Positions 42,117-50,312 of a stretch of 64,000 bases of DNA are shown in pieces (position 1 is the first letter of the stretch; every line of letters starts with the position of its first letter). Below the pieces are notes generated by a model. The model saw only the letters and a program-made list of their open reading frames with translations, was not told where the DNA came from and did not search any database. The stretch comes from Desulfomonile tiedjei. Lineage in GTDB: Bacteria > Desulfobacterota > Desulfomonilia > Desulfomonilales > Desulfomonilaceae. Position numbers and translations under genes: made by a program. The stretch spans positions 183,426 through 247,425 of the forward strand of contig JACRDF010000050.1 in assembly GCA_016212925.1 (NCBI GenBank). The letters run 5' to 3'.

Positions 42117-43787
42117 TCACACGTGCAGGATAACAGTGCTGACAATTGGTTTGCGGCCAAGAATACGATTTATCTGCCTGCGCACAACCAATCTGATGTC
42201 TTGCCTCGATGCCTCCCAGTCCTCGAGTGTCCGTGGATTCAGTTCGGCCAGGCGATCCATCAACACAGCGCGGACGCTGTCCAGAAGTTCCTGTTCGACC
42301 TCCTCGAAAGTCACACCCAAAGAGGACAGATCAGGACCTGATACGAGCTTACCGGACTCCTTTGCAATAGCCAGAGCCACGGTTACCAGCCCAACCTCCG
42401 ATAGCAAACGACGGTCTCGCAGCACATCGTGAACTATGTCGCCAACGCCTTTGCCGTGAACGAAGACTCGCCCCACGTCAAGCTGGTCGACCACGCTCGC
42501 GTTTTCTTCGGAAAATTCGACGAGGTCCCCGTTTTGAGCCACCAGAACTCGGTCCGCTGGAATTCCTTCTTCAATGGCAATAGCCGCATGTCTCAAAAGA
42601 TGCCGGTACTCCCCGTGTACAGGAATAAAGTACCTGGGATGCACCAACCGGATCAGATAGCGTAGCTCTTCTTCGCTCGCGTGCCCCGAAACATGAACAT
42701 CCGAGACCTTTTCGTAGAGGACGCGGGCTCCCCGACGCGAAAACTCATTAATGATATGATTTATCGCCTTTTCGTTGCCGGGTATGAAACGGGAGGACAT
42801 GACAATGACATCTCCCGGCTTGACCTTCAAATATTTGTGGCGATCAAAGGCCATCAGCGACAAGGCGCTCATAGGTTCCCCTTGAGAACCGGTAGACAGA
42901 ACCGTGACCTTTTCGTCAGGTAGACTCTCCAGATATTTCATATCGACCAGGATGTCGCGAGGAATTTGCAAGTATCCTCTTTCAGAGGCGATCCTCGTAT
43001 TGGCCGCCATGGATCTTCCTACGAGCACCACCTTGCGGCCGAACTCTTCGGCAAGCTCCAGCATCTGCTGAACCCGATGAATATTTGAGGAAAAGGTAGC
43101 AATCAGGATTCGCCCGCGGGCATCCTTGAAAATGCTTTCAAACGCGGGGCGAATCGTACTTTCCGAGCGCGTGCTCCCCTTCCTTTCGACGTTTGTGCTG
43201 TCCGAAAAGAGAGCCAAAACCCCTTTGCGTGCATATGTCGCCACCTTTTCCAGGTCGCAAAGCCTTCCATCCACGGGCGTGGGATCCAGCTTGAAGTCCC
43301 CGGAATGAACCAACACCCCGCCGGGCGTGGTTATAGCCAATCCGATCGCGTCCGCAATGGAGTGACACATGGCAAAGAAATCAATCTGAAAAGGTCCGAG
43401 TTGGAGTGGTTGTTCGGTCGAGATTGTGTGCCTGATCGTGCCGGCCAACAGATCGAATTCTTCGAGCTTATACTCCACAAGACCCATAGTCAGATTCGTG
43501 GCATAAACGGGCACGGGAATTTTCTTGAGCACATAAGGCAACGCGCCGATGTGGTCTTCATGGCCGTGAGTAAGCACTATGCCGAGGATGTTCCAGCCCT
43601 TGTCCAGGATCGAGTCCAGATCGGGAATAACAATGTCCACGCCCGGCATGGACTCGTCCGGAAACATGAGCCCGGCATCGATTATGAACGCGTCTTCCCC
43701 GAAGATCACGACCATCATATTCAGGCCGATCTCCCCAAGCCCCCCCATAGGAAGGATTCTTATTTTAGGAACCAGGTCGTTGCTCAT
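42117..43787 (-). CDS. rnj: Ribonuclease J
   Basis: A 556-residue metallo-beta-lactamase/beta-CASP nuclease. It opens PKIRILPMGGLGEIGLNMMV; the zinc motif THGHEDHIGALPY gives His74, His76, Asp78 and His79. Further motifs are MCHSIADAIGL (about 150), GDFKLDPTPVDG (about 173), the beta-CASP domain with IATFSSNIHRVQQ, and VHVSGHASEEELRYLIRLVHP (about 365). It processes and degrades RNA from the 5' end. The annotated ATG follows GAGGTTAAATC at some distance. Length matches the family. The gene lies about 420 bases downstream of the LeuB-type gene on the same strand. Confidence 0.95.
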   Translation of the reverse strand: MSNDLVPKIRILPMGGLGEIGLNMMVVIFGEDAFIIDAGLMFPDESMPGVDIVIPDLDSILDKGWNILGIVLTHGHEDHIGALPYVLKKIPVPVYATNLTMGLVEYKLEEFDLLAGTIRHTISTEQPLQLGPFQIDFFAMCHSIADAIGLAITTPGGVLVHSGDFKLDPTPVDGRLCDLEKVATYARKGVLALFSDSTNVERKGSTRSESTIRPAFESIFKDARGRILIATFSSNIHRVQQMLELAEEFGRKVVLVGRSMAANTRIASERGYLQIPRDILVDMKYLESLPDEKVTVLSTGSQGEPMSALSLMAFDRHKYLKVKPGDVIVMSSRFIPGNEKAINHIINEFSRRGARVLYEKVSDVHVSGHASEEELRYLIRLVHPRYFIPVHGEYRHLLRHAAIAIEEGIPADRVLVAQNGDLVEFSEENASVVDQLDVGRVFVHGKGVGDIVHDVLRDRRLLSEVGLVTVALAIAKESGKLVSGPDLSSLGVTFEEVEQELLDSVRAVLMDRLAELNPRTLEDWEASRQDIRLVVRRQINRILGRKPIVSTVILHV

Positions 43788-44209
43788 AGATTGTTGTTTG
43801 ATTTAACCTCTAATTGGTCCGTGCAGCTGCCATGGCAATCAATGTGAGTGTGCTCAAAGAGGTCCTCCGCTATGGATGAGACATTTGCGTGGTCGATGTC
43901 TGAAACGAAAACGCCTTAAAATTACTATAGCATACGGCGTTTGCGAAAAGTCAATTTGCGGGGGAATGCTTCGGGCAGGCAGGCGTCCATAGATTTTACT
44001 TCGGAAATCCAGGCTACGGAGGCCAATGTCGTCAAATCCCCCCGCTCCAACCTTCGTGAATGGAGAAAGAAGGGATTTTGCCAGTTTGCCGGGCCTCCGG
44101 ATCGGGTCCCTTCGGAGGTATGATTGGCTTTTTAACCGCAAACCGGATTCATAGGCTGTTTCTCAATCCGCCCGGACGCAGATCAAAAACCTTCATGCCC
44201 CGGTGCGCG
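43788..44209. other. 422-base gap between LeuB-type and RNase J genes
   Basis: No gene, repeat family member or clear terminator was recognised. A 95-codon minus-strand frame (43854-44141) is basic, lacks a ribosome site and resembles no family, so I do not call it. Confidence 0.4.
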
Positions 44210-45271
44210 TCAGACCAAATAGCCCGCCACGAGATCCCCCACTTCAGAGGTGGAATAGCCCATACGACCCGCTTCGAGGCTTTTCAAGTTGCTTGACAAG
44301 ACCTTTACTACAGCCTCTTCAATGGCCCGCGCGGCTTCCCGCTCGCCAAGCGTTTCCAGCATGAGCCCCCCGGCAGAAATCGCGGCCATCGGGTTTATCA
44401 CATTTTTCCCGGTGTATTTGGGGGCTGATCCTCCTATCGGCTCAAACATCGAGACGCCCTGAGGGTTTATGTTTCCTCCCGCGGCAATACCCATCCCCCC
44501 CTGTATCATGGCCCCCAGATCGGTGATGATGTCACCGAACATATTATCCGTGGCAATAACGTCAAACCATTCAGGGTTCTTCACCATCCACATACAGATG
44601 GCATCCACGTGCGCGTAATCTGTTGTAACGTCCGGATATTCGCTCGACAGCTCCTGAAAAGTTCTCATCCACAGGTCCCAAGCGTACGTAAGGACATTGG
44701 TCTTGCCGCAGAGCGTCAGCTTCCTGCTTTTCCCTCTGGCCCGGGCCGCTTCGAACGAATACCTTAGCAGGCGTTCAACGCCTTTTCGTGTGTTAATGGA
44801 TTCCTGTATAGCTATTTCATCGCGCGTGCCCTTTTTTAAAAAACCCCCTGATCCTACGTAAAAGCCCTCAGTGTTTTCCCGAACTACCAGGAAATCGACC
44901 TCATCGGGCCCCTTGTCCTTCAGAGGCGTCTCTACCCCTGGATAGAGTTTCACCGGCCTGAGATTAATGTATTGGTCCAACTCGAAACGGAGCCTCAGTA
45001 AAATCCCTTTTTCCAGGATTCCAGGAGTAACTCCCGGATGGCCTATTGCGCCGAGATAAATCGCGTCCATTTTCCCGAGGTCTTCCAGCACCGAATCGGG
45101 GAGAGTTTCCCCTGTTCTCAAGTAACGGTCGCCTCCGAGGTCAAAGTTGACAAAATCCAGTGAAAAGCCGTGCAGATTGGCCGCCACGGTTAAGACTTTT
45201 CGACCTTCCCGGACTACCTCTGGACCGGTGCCGTCACCCGGAATCACTCCAATGGAATATGTACGCGACAT
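44210..45271 (-). CDS. leuB: 3-isopropylmalate dehydrogenase-type (isocitrate/isopropylmalate family)
   Basis: A 353-residue NAD-dependent beta-decarboxylating dehydrogenase: [17 protein letters not shown] at the start, [20 protein letters not shown] (about 92), [17 protein letters not shown] (about 125), [14 protein letters not shown] (about 187), [19 protein letters not shown] (about 235) and [20 protein letters not shown] (about 275). The [13 protein letters not shown] version is typical of an actinobacterial-like LeuB subgroup. It would oxidise isopropylmalate in leucine synthesis, but related tartrate or homoisocitrate dehydrogenases cannot be excluded since no leuA/C/D neighbours are present. 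GAGGTC lies 6 bases before the minus-strand ATG. Confidence 0.8.
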   Translation of the reverse strand: MSRTYSIGVIPGDGTGPEVVREGRKVLTVAANLHGFSLDFVNFDLGGDRYLRTGETLPDSVLEDLGKMDAIYLGAIGHPGVTPGILEKGILLRLRFELDQYINLRPVKLYPGVETPLKDKGPDEVDFLVVRENTEGFYVGSGGFLKKGTRDEIAIQESINTRKGVERLLRYSFEAARARGKSRKLTLCGKTNVLTYAWDLWMRTFQELSSEYPDVTTDYAHVDAICMWMVKNPEWFDVIATDNMFGDIITDLGAMIQGGMGIAAGGNINPQGVSMFEPIGGSAPKYTGKNVINPMAAISAGGLMLETLGEREAARAIEEAVVKVLSSNLKSLEAGRMGYSTSEVGDLVAGYLV

Positions 45272-45828
45272 TTGCTGACCTCATTGTTCGGACTTAACGC
45301 CTTGACAGGCGACCAAAGCGGACCGCGACATCAAATGCCCAAAAGCATCTGTTTAGTTACACCGCGATGCCGGAAAGGTTTCGGAATGCCATTTCACCAG
45401 ATTAGGGCGCAGAGAAAAAGTGAAGGCGCCTGCGCGCGGTCTTACACTCCCCGGTGTCCTCGGCCGGTGCGGCGACCCCACGCGGAACGAAGGGTTGCCT
45501 TCCCGGGCAGCACGTCCCAAAGGGAATGAATGACTACGCGGACGTAACTTTCCTGCTCTCACGACCGATAATGTTAGCGAGACCTTTTCGTGCGATGATA
45601 CACGATGAGAAAGGTTATCACAACGGGCTGTTGCGGTCTGTAACGGAGAGGACCGACTGCCGTTGTGGCCGCGGCGGAATTCTAAAATAAGGTGTTTTGG
45701 ATACCCAAAAGCTAACCCACATTTATACCTTGACAACCCGCAGTCGCTCTATATGATGAATTGTGGACCCGGTTGGTATCCAAGGCCTGGGAGTCGAGTG
45801 TCGCCCTTGCGTTTTTTGATCGCAGGGG
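45272..45828. other. Intergenic region left of the small-RNA candidate
   Basis: No coding sequence is supported between the leuB-type start and 45828; open frames on both strands lack ribosome sites and family resemblance. No strong repeat is recognised. Confidence 0.35.
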
Positions 45829-45857
45829 TTGACATTTGTACGGGCCCATCGTATTTT
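45829..45857 (+). promoter_or_regulatory. Sigma-70-type promoter of a possible small RNA
   Basis: Perfect TTGACA, a 17-base spacer and TATTTT (four of six). TCGTAT-TTTAAG-ATACGA overlaps the -10 as an inverted repeat, which could be an operator. No protein gene with a ribosome site follows within 800 bases. Confidence 0.45.
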
Positions 45858-45862
45858 AAGAT

Positions 45863-45934
45863 ACGAAAGGCCGTCCTCCTTTTGTATCATGACTCCCCCC
45901 CCTTGATACCTTACCGGAGACGGTCTTTATTTTT
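45863..45934 (+). ncRNA. Candidate small RNA with C-rich loop and intrinsic terminator
   Basis: Downstream of a good promoter, AAGGCCGTCCTCC (45867-45879) pairs with GGAGACGGTCTT (45916-45927) as 12 bp with one bulged C and one G-U. It is followed by TTTATTTTT, as in an intrinsic terminator. Within the loop GTATCA (45884) pairs with TGATAC (45904), exposing a 14-base loop with eight consecutive C residues. C-rich loops in known regulatory RNAs pair with Shine-Dalgarno sequences. The transcript would be about 70 bases. Existence is inferred from structure only; it might instead be a decayed repeat. Confidence 0.3.
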
Positions 45935-46149
45935 GGGGACCCCCCACGTTTTCGCCCAATCCTTCCAATTAAAAAGCTGTCGTGATGCTAGCCCGCTGTC
46001 CGCAGGCGAATGCTTCCCACACGTTTCCGAGCCGCTTGGGGCAGATCCGTTTGCCTATCAACTCAATGCCTTTGGCTTGGCCGGCTTTACTAAGGGAAGC
46101 CCAAACCGTGGCACCGTTGGGGCTCGCTTGCGTTTCGCCCTCACCCCAA

Positions 46150-46170
46150 CCCTCTCCCATGGGGAGAGGG
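46150..46170. repeat. CCCTCTCCC hairpin repeat
   Basis: CCCTCTCCC-AT-GGGGAGAGGG preceded by CCTCACCCCAA, a widely dispersed intergenic hairpin type. It lies in non-coding sequence between the small-RNA candidate and lipA. Confidence 0.5.
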
Positions 46171-46426
46171 AGCCGTCTGGGAGCCGCTTTCAAGTCCTCT
46201 CTCCCTCGGGGAGCATAGGCGTTCACTTAAAGGTCGTCCTCCCCAGCGTTCCGGAGGAATCCCGCGGAACGCGGGAAGAGTAGGCCGGCGATTTGTCGCC
46301 GGCTCAGGCACAAATCAAAAAACTCTTTAGTCCCGGTAGGGACGACCGCTCGGTAAGCGTCCTCAATAACTTCTTCGGCCGTCCCTCTAGGACCACGGGT
46401 CTCTTTGACCGCTTTCCCGGCGATGA

Positions 46427-46559
46427 AGAAACTGTCTCAGAATCGAGGATTCTGCGATGGCACCGGTAGGGGCGGTTCGTGAACCGCCCGAAATCAGGGC
46501 GCTTCTCGAAGCGCCCCTACATGAGAAATCCTCCGCTCTCCAATTCTGAGACAGTTTCT
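46427..46559. repeat. 133-bp element with AGAAACTGTCTCAGAAT terminal inverted repeats
   Basis: The left end AGAAACTGTCTCAGAATC (46427) and the right end ATTCTGAGACAGTTTCT (to 46559) are inverted over 16-17 bases. Inside are GGGGCGGTTCGTGAACCGCC and GGGCGCTTCTCGAAGCGCCC palindromes. It has the shape of a miniature inverted-repeat element; only one copy is in the window. It lies about 190 bases before lipA. Confidence 0.6.
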
Positions 46560-46751
46560 GAATCGCCGGGCTACCTTGGTTCCGTCCCGCCCGGACGGAC
46601 GGGATTCAGAAACAAAGTTGGCGTCTATGCCCTCCGGGAGAGGGGCACTCCAGCCGGAGCCCTGGCCCGCGGTCGTCGGAGGGGAATAGACAAAATTCCC
46701 CGCAACAGCTATATACGCATTTGAACGCGAACCGAGATCAGGAGAACAACT

Positions 46752-47633
46752 GTGTCGGGTCACCCGAGGCTTCCTCAGTGGATCAGAACTACTCTTCCCG
46801 AAGCATCCGCAGCGTCCAGGATTCACTCCCGAACCTATGCGAAGGGCCTGGCCACGGTTTGCAGGGAAGCGCGCTGTCCCAATAAAGCGCGCTGCTCTGA
46901 AAACGGCACAGCGACATTTCTCATTCTGGGGGACAAGTGCACTCGCAATTGCTCTTTCTGCGCTGTAACGCACGGGCCCCCTTCTCCGGTCGCTGCGGAT
47001 GAACCGGCTCGATTGGCTGGGTCTGTGGCGTCACTCGGACTGAAGCACGCGGTTGTTACGTCCGTAACACGCGATGATTTAGCCGATGGCGGGGCTTCGG
47101 TGTTTGCCGACACGGTGCGTGCAATTCGGGCGTCAGCGCCCGCAACGACCATCGAAATACTGATCCCGGATTTCCAGGGTTCCGGATCCGCGCTTCAGGC
47201 TGTCATAGATTCCAGGCCCGATGTGATTAACCACAACCTGGAAACAGTTCGGCGACTGTACCCGATGGTAAGGCAAAAGGCTTCGTACGTGAGGTCGCTG
47301 CAGCTCCTGGAACGCGTCAGCCAACGCGCACCTGATATAATCACTAAATCAGGCATCATGGTAGGTTTGGGAGAGACTCGGGAAGAGCTGATAGAGCTTT
47401 TCCACGACCTGGCCCGATCGGGATGCGCGCTTCTGACAATTGGCCAATACCTTCAGCCGACACCCGGCCACTTCCCAGTCAAAAAATTTCTCGATCCACG
47501 GGAGTTCGAGGCATTGCGAGAGGCTGCCTGCGACGCGGGTATCCGAAAAGTGGTGTCAGGGCCATTGGTCAGAAGTTCTTATGAGGCAGGTACAATTCTT
47601 GGGGAGTTGCTCGGGTCCGCTATTGACGGGTGA
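46752..47633 (+). CDS. lipA: Lipoyl synthase
   Basis: A 293-residue radical-SAM enzyme that inserts two sulphurs into protein-bound octanoate. The auxiliary 4Fe-4S cluster ligands are Cys37, Cys42 and Cys48 (CREARCPNKARC) plus the C-terminal RSSY serine (about 277). The SAM cluster is C63-x3-C67-x2-C70 (CTRNCSFC). Other LipA segments: VTSVTRDDLADGGASVFADT, IEILIPDFQG, NHNLETVRRLYPMVR and TKSGIMVGLGET. The GTG start has AGGAG 8 bases upstream. No lipB adjacent. Fully conserved. Confidence 0.97.
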   Translation: MSGHPRLPQWIRTTLPEASAASRIHSRTYAKGLATVCREARCPNKARCSENGTATFLILGDKCTRNCSFCAVTHGPPSPVAADEPARLAGSVASLGLKHAVVTSVTRDDLADGGASVFADTVRAIRASAPATTIEILIPDFQGSGSALQAVIDSRPDVINHNLETVRRLYPMVRQKASYVRSLQLLERVSQRAPDIITKSGIMVGLGETREELIELFHDLARSGCALLTIGQYLQPTPGHFPVKKFLDPREFEALREAACDAGIRKVVSGPLVRSSYEAGTILGELLGSAIDG

Positions 47634-47782
47634 AGGCAGCAGTCTCCCGGTCCCGTTAAAGCCCAGGAAGGCTCAGCCTCCGGCGCGGGAAATTCCTTAT
47701 TGCATGAGTAGCTTGCCGGCGGCCGGCCGCAAGGTTGCATAGAAGTAACCGCTAGATCGGCAATTCCGTCAAGTACGAACCT

Positions 47783-47959
47783 CTATCGACCGGCATTTCG
47801 AACAGCTTCTTTGATCTTCAAGCCCACCTCCGTAGCAAGGTCGGAATCCGATTCTTTGAGCACTTGAGCGATCTCGCGCCATTCATCTTCATCACCGGTA
47901 AGGGTGATCTCTATGATCTCTTCATGGGCTTCGTTCACTATGGCTTCCGTAAGCTCCAT
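47783..47959 (-). CDS. 58-residue acidic protein (unrecognised small gene)
   Basis: ATG on the minus strand with AAGGAG about 8-9 bases upstream and 58 codons to a TAG. The product starts MELTEAIVNEAHEEIIEITL and continues TGDEDEWREIAQVLKESDSD, then a basic C-terminus ending EAVRNAGR. Strongly acidic and helical, no hydrophobic helix, no cysteine. Normal codon use and a strong ribosome site argue that it is real. It sits alone between lipA and an inverted-repeat element. Function unknown. Confidence 0.55.
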   Translation of the reverse strand: MELTEAIVNEAHEEIIEITLTGDEDEWREIAQVLKESDSDLATEVGLKIKEAVRNAGR

Positions 47960-48059
47960 TATGTGGTCTCCTTGAGCCGACTTTTTTTACGCGGCGGAAG
48001 CTTTGTGATATTCCATTTTTTACCGCGTTGGTCAACAGTCATCTGGGTGTCACTGTAAA

Positions 48060-48206
48060 CATTCAGTTACGCGGGGGAATTTGCCGTTCTCTGTCATTGC
48101 GGGGAGTGAAATCCCGCGTCCCGCGGGAAAGCAATCTCTGCCTTTGAGCGCTGAGATTGCTTCGCTGCACTCGCAATGACAGTCTTTCGCCGCTGACAAC
48201 TGAATG
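48060..48206. repeat. CATTCAGTT-ended element, copy 1 (147 bp)
   Basis: Ends CATTCAGTT and AACTGAATG are perfect inverted repeats. The interior has TGTCATTGCGGGGAG and CTCGCAATGACA plus GCAATCTC / GAGATTGC, so the whole can fold into one long hairpin. A second copy is at 58725-58900. The rest of the gap before the methyltransferase (48207-48617) holds GCGTAGCCTC..GGAGATACGC but no gene. Confidence 0.7.
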
Positions 48207-48617
48207 GCTACGTGTCACTCCACCCTGTTCGCCGGAGAGGAATCCGCAGCAAAATATTGCCGCACACAGTTTCCCCCGAGGATTCCTGTCATTGATCTCT
48301 CTGGCTTAATGACCCAGATTCCGGCGGTCCTATCCGCCCCAAAAAAATCCTATTAAAAGCGTCTTGAAAAGGCAACAAATCTTCTACAAGTTTTTTTGGC
48401 GTTCGGGCATTTCCGAGCGAGTGCCAATACTATTTTATATGAGTAAGATTAATAGGTTGTCCTTGTGTCTGCCTGTGCAGGGCTTCTGTGCCGTAAACCG
48501 CGTAGCCTCACCTCGCTTCGGAGATACGCGGGTGCCGGCTTCACCCATTGTCACTTGTTTCACCGCGCATTGGTAGAAGCACTTCACTTTTTGGCTGACC
48601 TTTGCTAAGCCCTCTCC

Positions 48618-49631
48618 ATGAACTCTCGATCAGTTGAAACCGAGTACGTCACGTGCGATTTATGCGGATCCGACGAACAGACCGTTCTTTACTCCCGGAT
48701 GGACCCGGTTAGCCGTGCAGAGTACCACCTGGTGGAGTGTGGATGCGGCATGGCTTTTGTCAATCCCATGCCCAAAACAGAATCCATACCGTTGCTCTAT
48801 CCCGAGGACTATCTCAAAGATAAAGAGAACCTGGAGTTCCTGTACAGCCGAATGATTAAGCTCCTCCCGGGAGAGTCCGGTGGCAGGCTGCTGGACATTG
48901 GGTGCGGTCGCGGGGATTTCATTGCTCAGGCAGCCAAGAAAGGGTGGGATGTGGAAGGAGTGGACCTCCTGGACTGGAACACCCCTCACCCCGTGACGAT
49001 ACGAGTCGGTGATTTCCTTCAAATGAAGCTTCCTAAGGGGTATTACGACGTGATTACCGCCTGGGCGATGCTGGAGCATGTAAGGAAACCGTCGGCGTTC
49101 TTCGAAAAGGTGTCGGCGCTCTTGAGACCGAACGGTTGCTTTGTATTTGTGGTCCCCAATTTTGGCGCGCCGGGCATGAGGCATTCTTGTACGGAAGATA
49201 TTCCGAGGCATTTGTGGCTCTTCACGCCTCAGGCGGTGAATGCGTATCTGGCGAAGTATGGGATGGCGCCCGTATCGGTGCTTCATGATGATCGGCTCTA
49301 TACTTCTTACCCTTTTGGGCTGGTCAGATACGCTCTTGGTCGTGTCCGCGGCAAACCGACGAATTGCAGTCGCTTCGAGAACAAGTCCGTAGCCTTGTTG
49401 CGAAACAGACAGGTCCGGGGAAACTTGCGCGAGTGGCTGGGCGAGGTCTTTCGCAAACTCGGTCCTGTAGACATAGCGATAGACACGTTGGACCTTATTG
49501 TCGGAGTACTCGTGGCAAACTGGTCCAAACTCATCAAGAACTATGGCGTGATTACCGTGACTGCAGGCAAAAGCGACGCGTTCGGCCAAGGCAGGCAAAA
49601 AAAAAGCAATCCTAAGTTGGAGGATTGCTAA
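48618..49631 (+). CDS. Class I SAM-dependent methyltransferase with N-terminal zinc-binding motif
   Basis: A 337-residue protein. N-terminal cysteines C13, C16 (CDLCG) and C41, C43 (CGCG) form a likely zinc site, as in methyltransferases that act in sugar or surface-polymer synthesis. The SAM motif I LLDIGCGRGDFI lies at about 93, VEGVDLLDW at about 113, and WAMLEHVRKPSAFFEKVSALLRPNG at about 148. The ATG has only CCCTCTCC before it, so the ribosome site is weak. The last codons form one side of a terminator hairpin. Substrate unknown; role in polysaccharide or lipid tailoring is inference. Confidence 0.8.
   Translation: MNSRSVETEYVTCDLCGSDEQTVLYSRMDPVSRAEYHLVECGCGMAFVNPMPKTESIPLLYPEDYLKDKENLEFLYSRMIKLLPGESGGRLLDIGCGRGDFIAQAAKKGWDVEGVDLLDWNTPHPVTIRVGDFLQMKLPKGYYDVITAWAMLEHVRKPSAFFEKVSALLRPNGCFVFVVPNFGAPGMRHSCTEDIPRHLWLFTPQAVNAYLAKYGMAPVSVLHDDRLYTSYPFGLVRYALGRVRGKPTNCSRFENKSVALLRNRQVRGNLREWLGEVFRKLGPVDIAIDTLDLIVGVLVANWSKLIKNYGVITVTAGKSDAFGQGRQKKSNPKLEDC
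49597..49628 (-). terminator. Intrinsic terminator (minus strand) overlapping the convergent gene's 3' end
   Basis: GCAATCCT (49606-49613) pairs with AGGATTGC (49621-49628), and nine A residues at 49597-49605 become a T9 tract on the minus strand. This is a textbook terminator for the transcript of the acyl-CoA synthetase-bcp-rsmB operon arriving from the right. It lies within the last codons of the plus-strand methyltransferase gene. Confidence 0.65.
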
Positions 49632-50002
49632 GAGGGTATGGTTAGGAGTCGTTGTTCGATAAATAAGAGTAGCAACTACTGTGCCAATTATTTAGGTAGT
49701 TAATTTCAGGCATTTTTTACGCGATCTACCATCCTCAGAGGTCCTCGCCGCGCAAAATTTCTTCGCAGTCAACCTTTTTTTGAAGGAACCGCGCGTGTAA
49801 TTTTTTCGCACGTTGTCGAACCGATGCCAATGGCCAAAGACAGTGCCATGCCGATTCGCGTTCAAGGAAGTGACTTGCACCAATGCGCGTTCAAGGAAGT
49901 CACACAGCTAATGGCCGGCAGGGACCCCGGCCGCTACGATAATGTGGTGGTGGTCCCGCGGGACGCGGGATATCCGCCATGTTCAACGTACCAAAGCGCA
50001 TT
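49632..50002. repeat. Intergenic region with GCCGGCAGGGACCCCGGC repeat (copy 2)
   Basis: GCCGGCAGGGACCCCGGCCG, then CTACGATAAT and GGTCCCGCGGGACGCGGGA, the same block order as 19201-19290. A short direct repeat GCGTTCAAGGAAGT occurs twice near 49859 and 49886. No gene is supported. Confidence 0.45.
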
Positions 50003-50107
50003 CCTATGAAAACGCCTCGAATGCAACCGGCAATCCCGCGTTCAGCGCGGGACGGTGCTACAAGCGTTTTCATAATTCGTTGTGGCGCTTTCCGCCATGA
50101 AAGTTGG
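50003..50107. repeat. 105-bp GAAAACGC repeat, copy 1
   Basis: From CCTATGAAAACGCCTCG to CCATGAAAGTTGG. It is the reverse complement of 57967-58071 with about nine differences over 105 bases. Contains CCCGCGTTCAGCGCGGG and inverted GAAAACGC/GCGTTTTC. Confidence 0.65.
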
Positions 50108-50139
50108 TATCAGTCACGACTATCGCTGACGCGTACAAT

Positions 50140-50203
50140 CGGCGGGCACAGCCCGCCCTACGATTGGACGACACGCCTCCTGTAGGGCGGGCTGTGCCCG
50201 CCG
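50140..50203. repeat. GTAGGGCGGGC inverted-repeat unit (copy 2, 64 bp)
   Basis: CGGCGGGCACAGCCCGCC and GGGCGGGCTGTGCCCGCCG arms around CTACG..CTGTAG; equal in length to the copy at 37919-37982. It lies between the 105-bp repeat and the rsmB 3' end. Confidence 0.55.
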
Positions 50204-50312
50204 TGATTTCGGTTTGCCTGCTGACATGGCCGAAAACTGAGATATTTCGTGGGGCGGCCAACTGTGTCCGGATTAGGGCAATATTCTTGGCGCCAGATAC
50301 AATTTGCGGCTC

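Noticed and set aside
45663..46283. 206-codon open frame upstream of lipA
   Set aside because: Crosses the small-RNA candidate and a CCCTCTCCC repeat, has no ribosome site, and its composition follows the repeats.
45272..46751. A divergent operator-promoter for lipA in the long gap
   Set aside because: The good TTGACA/TATTTT at 45829 is 900 bases from lipA and followed by a terminator-like hairpin, so it is unlikely to serve lipA.
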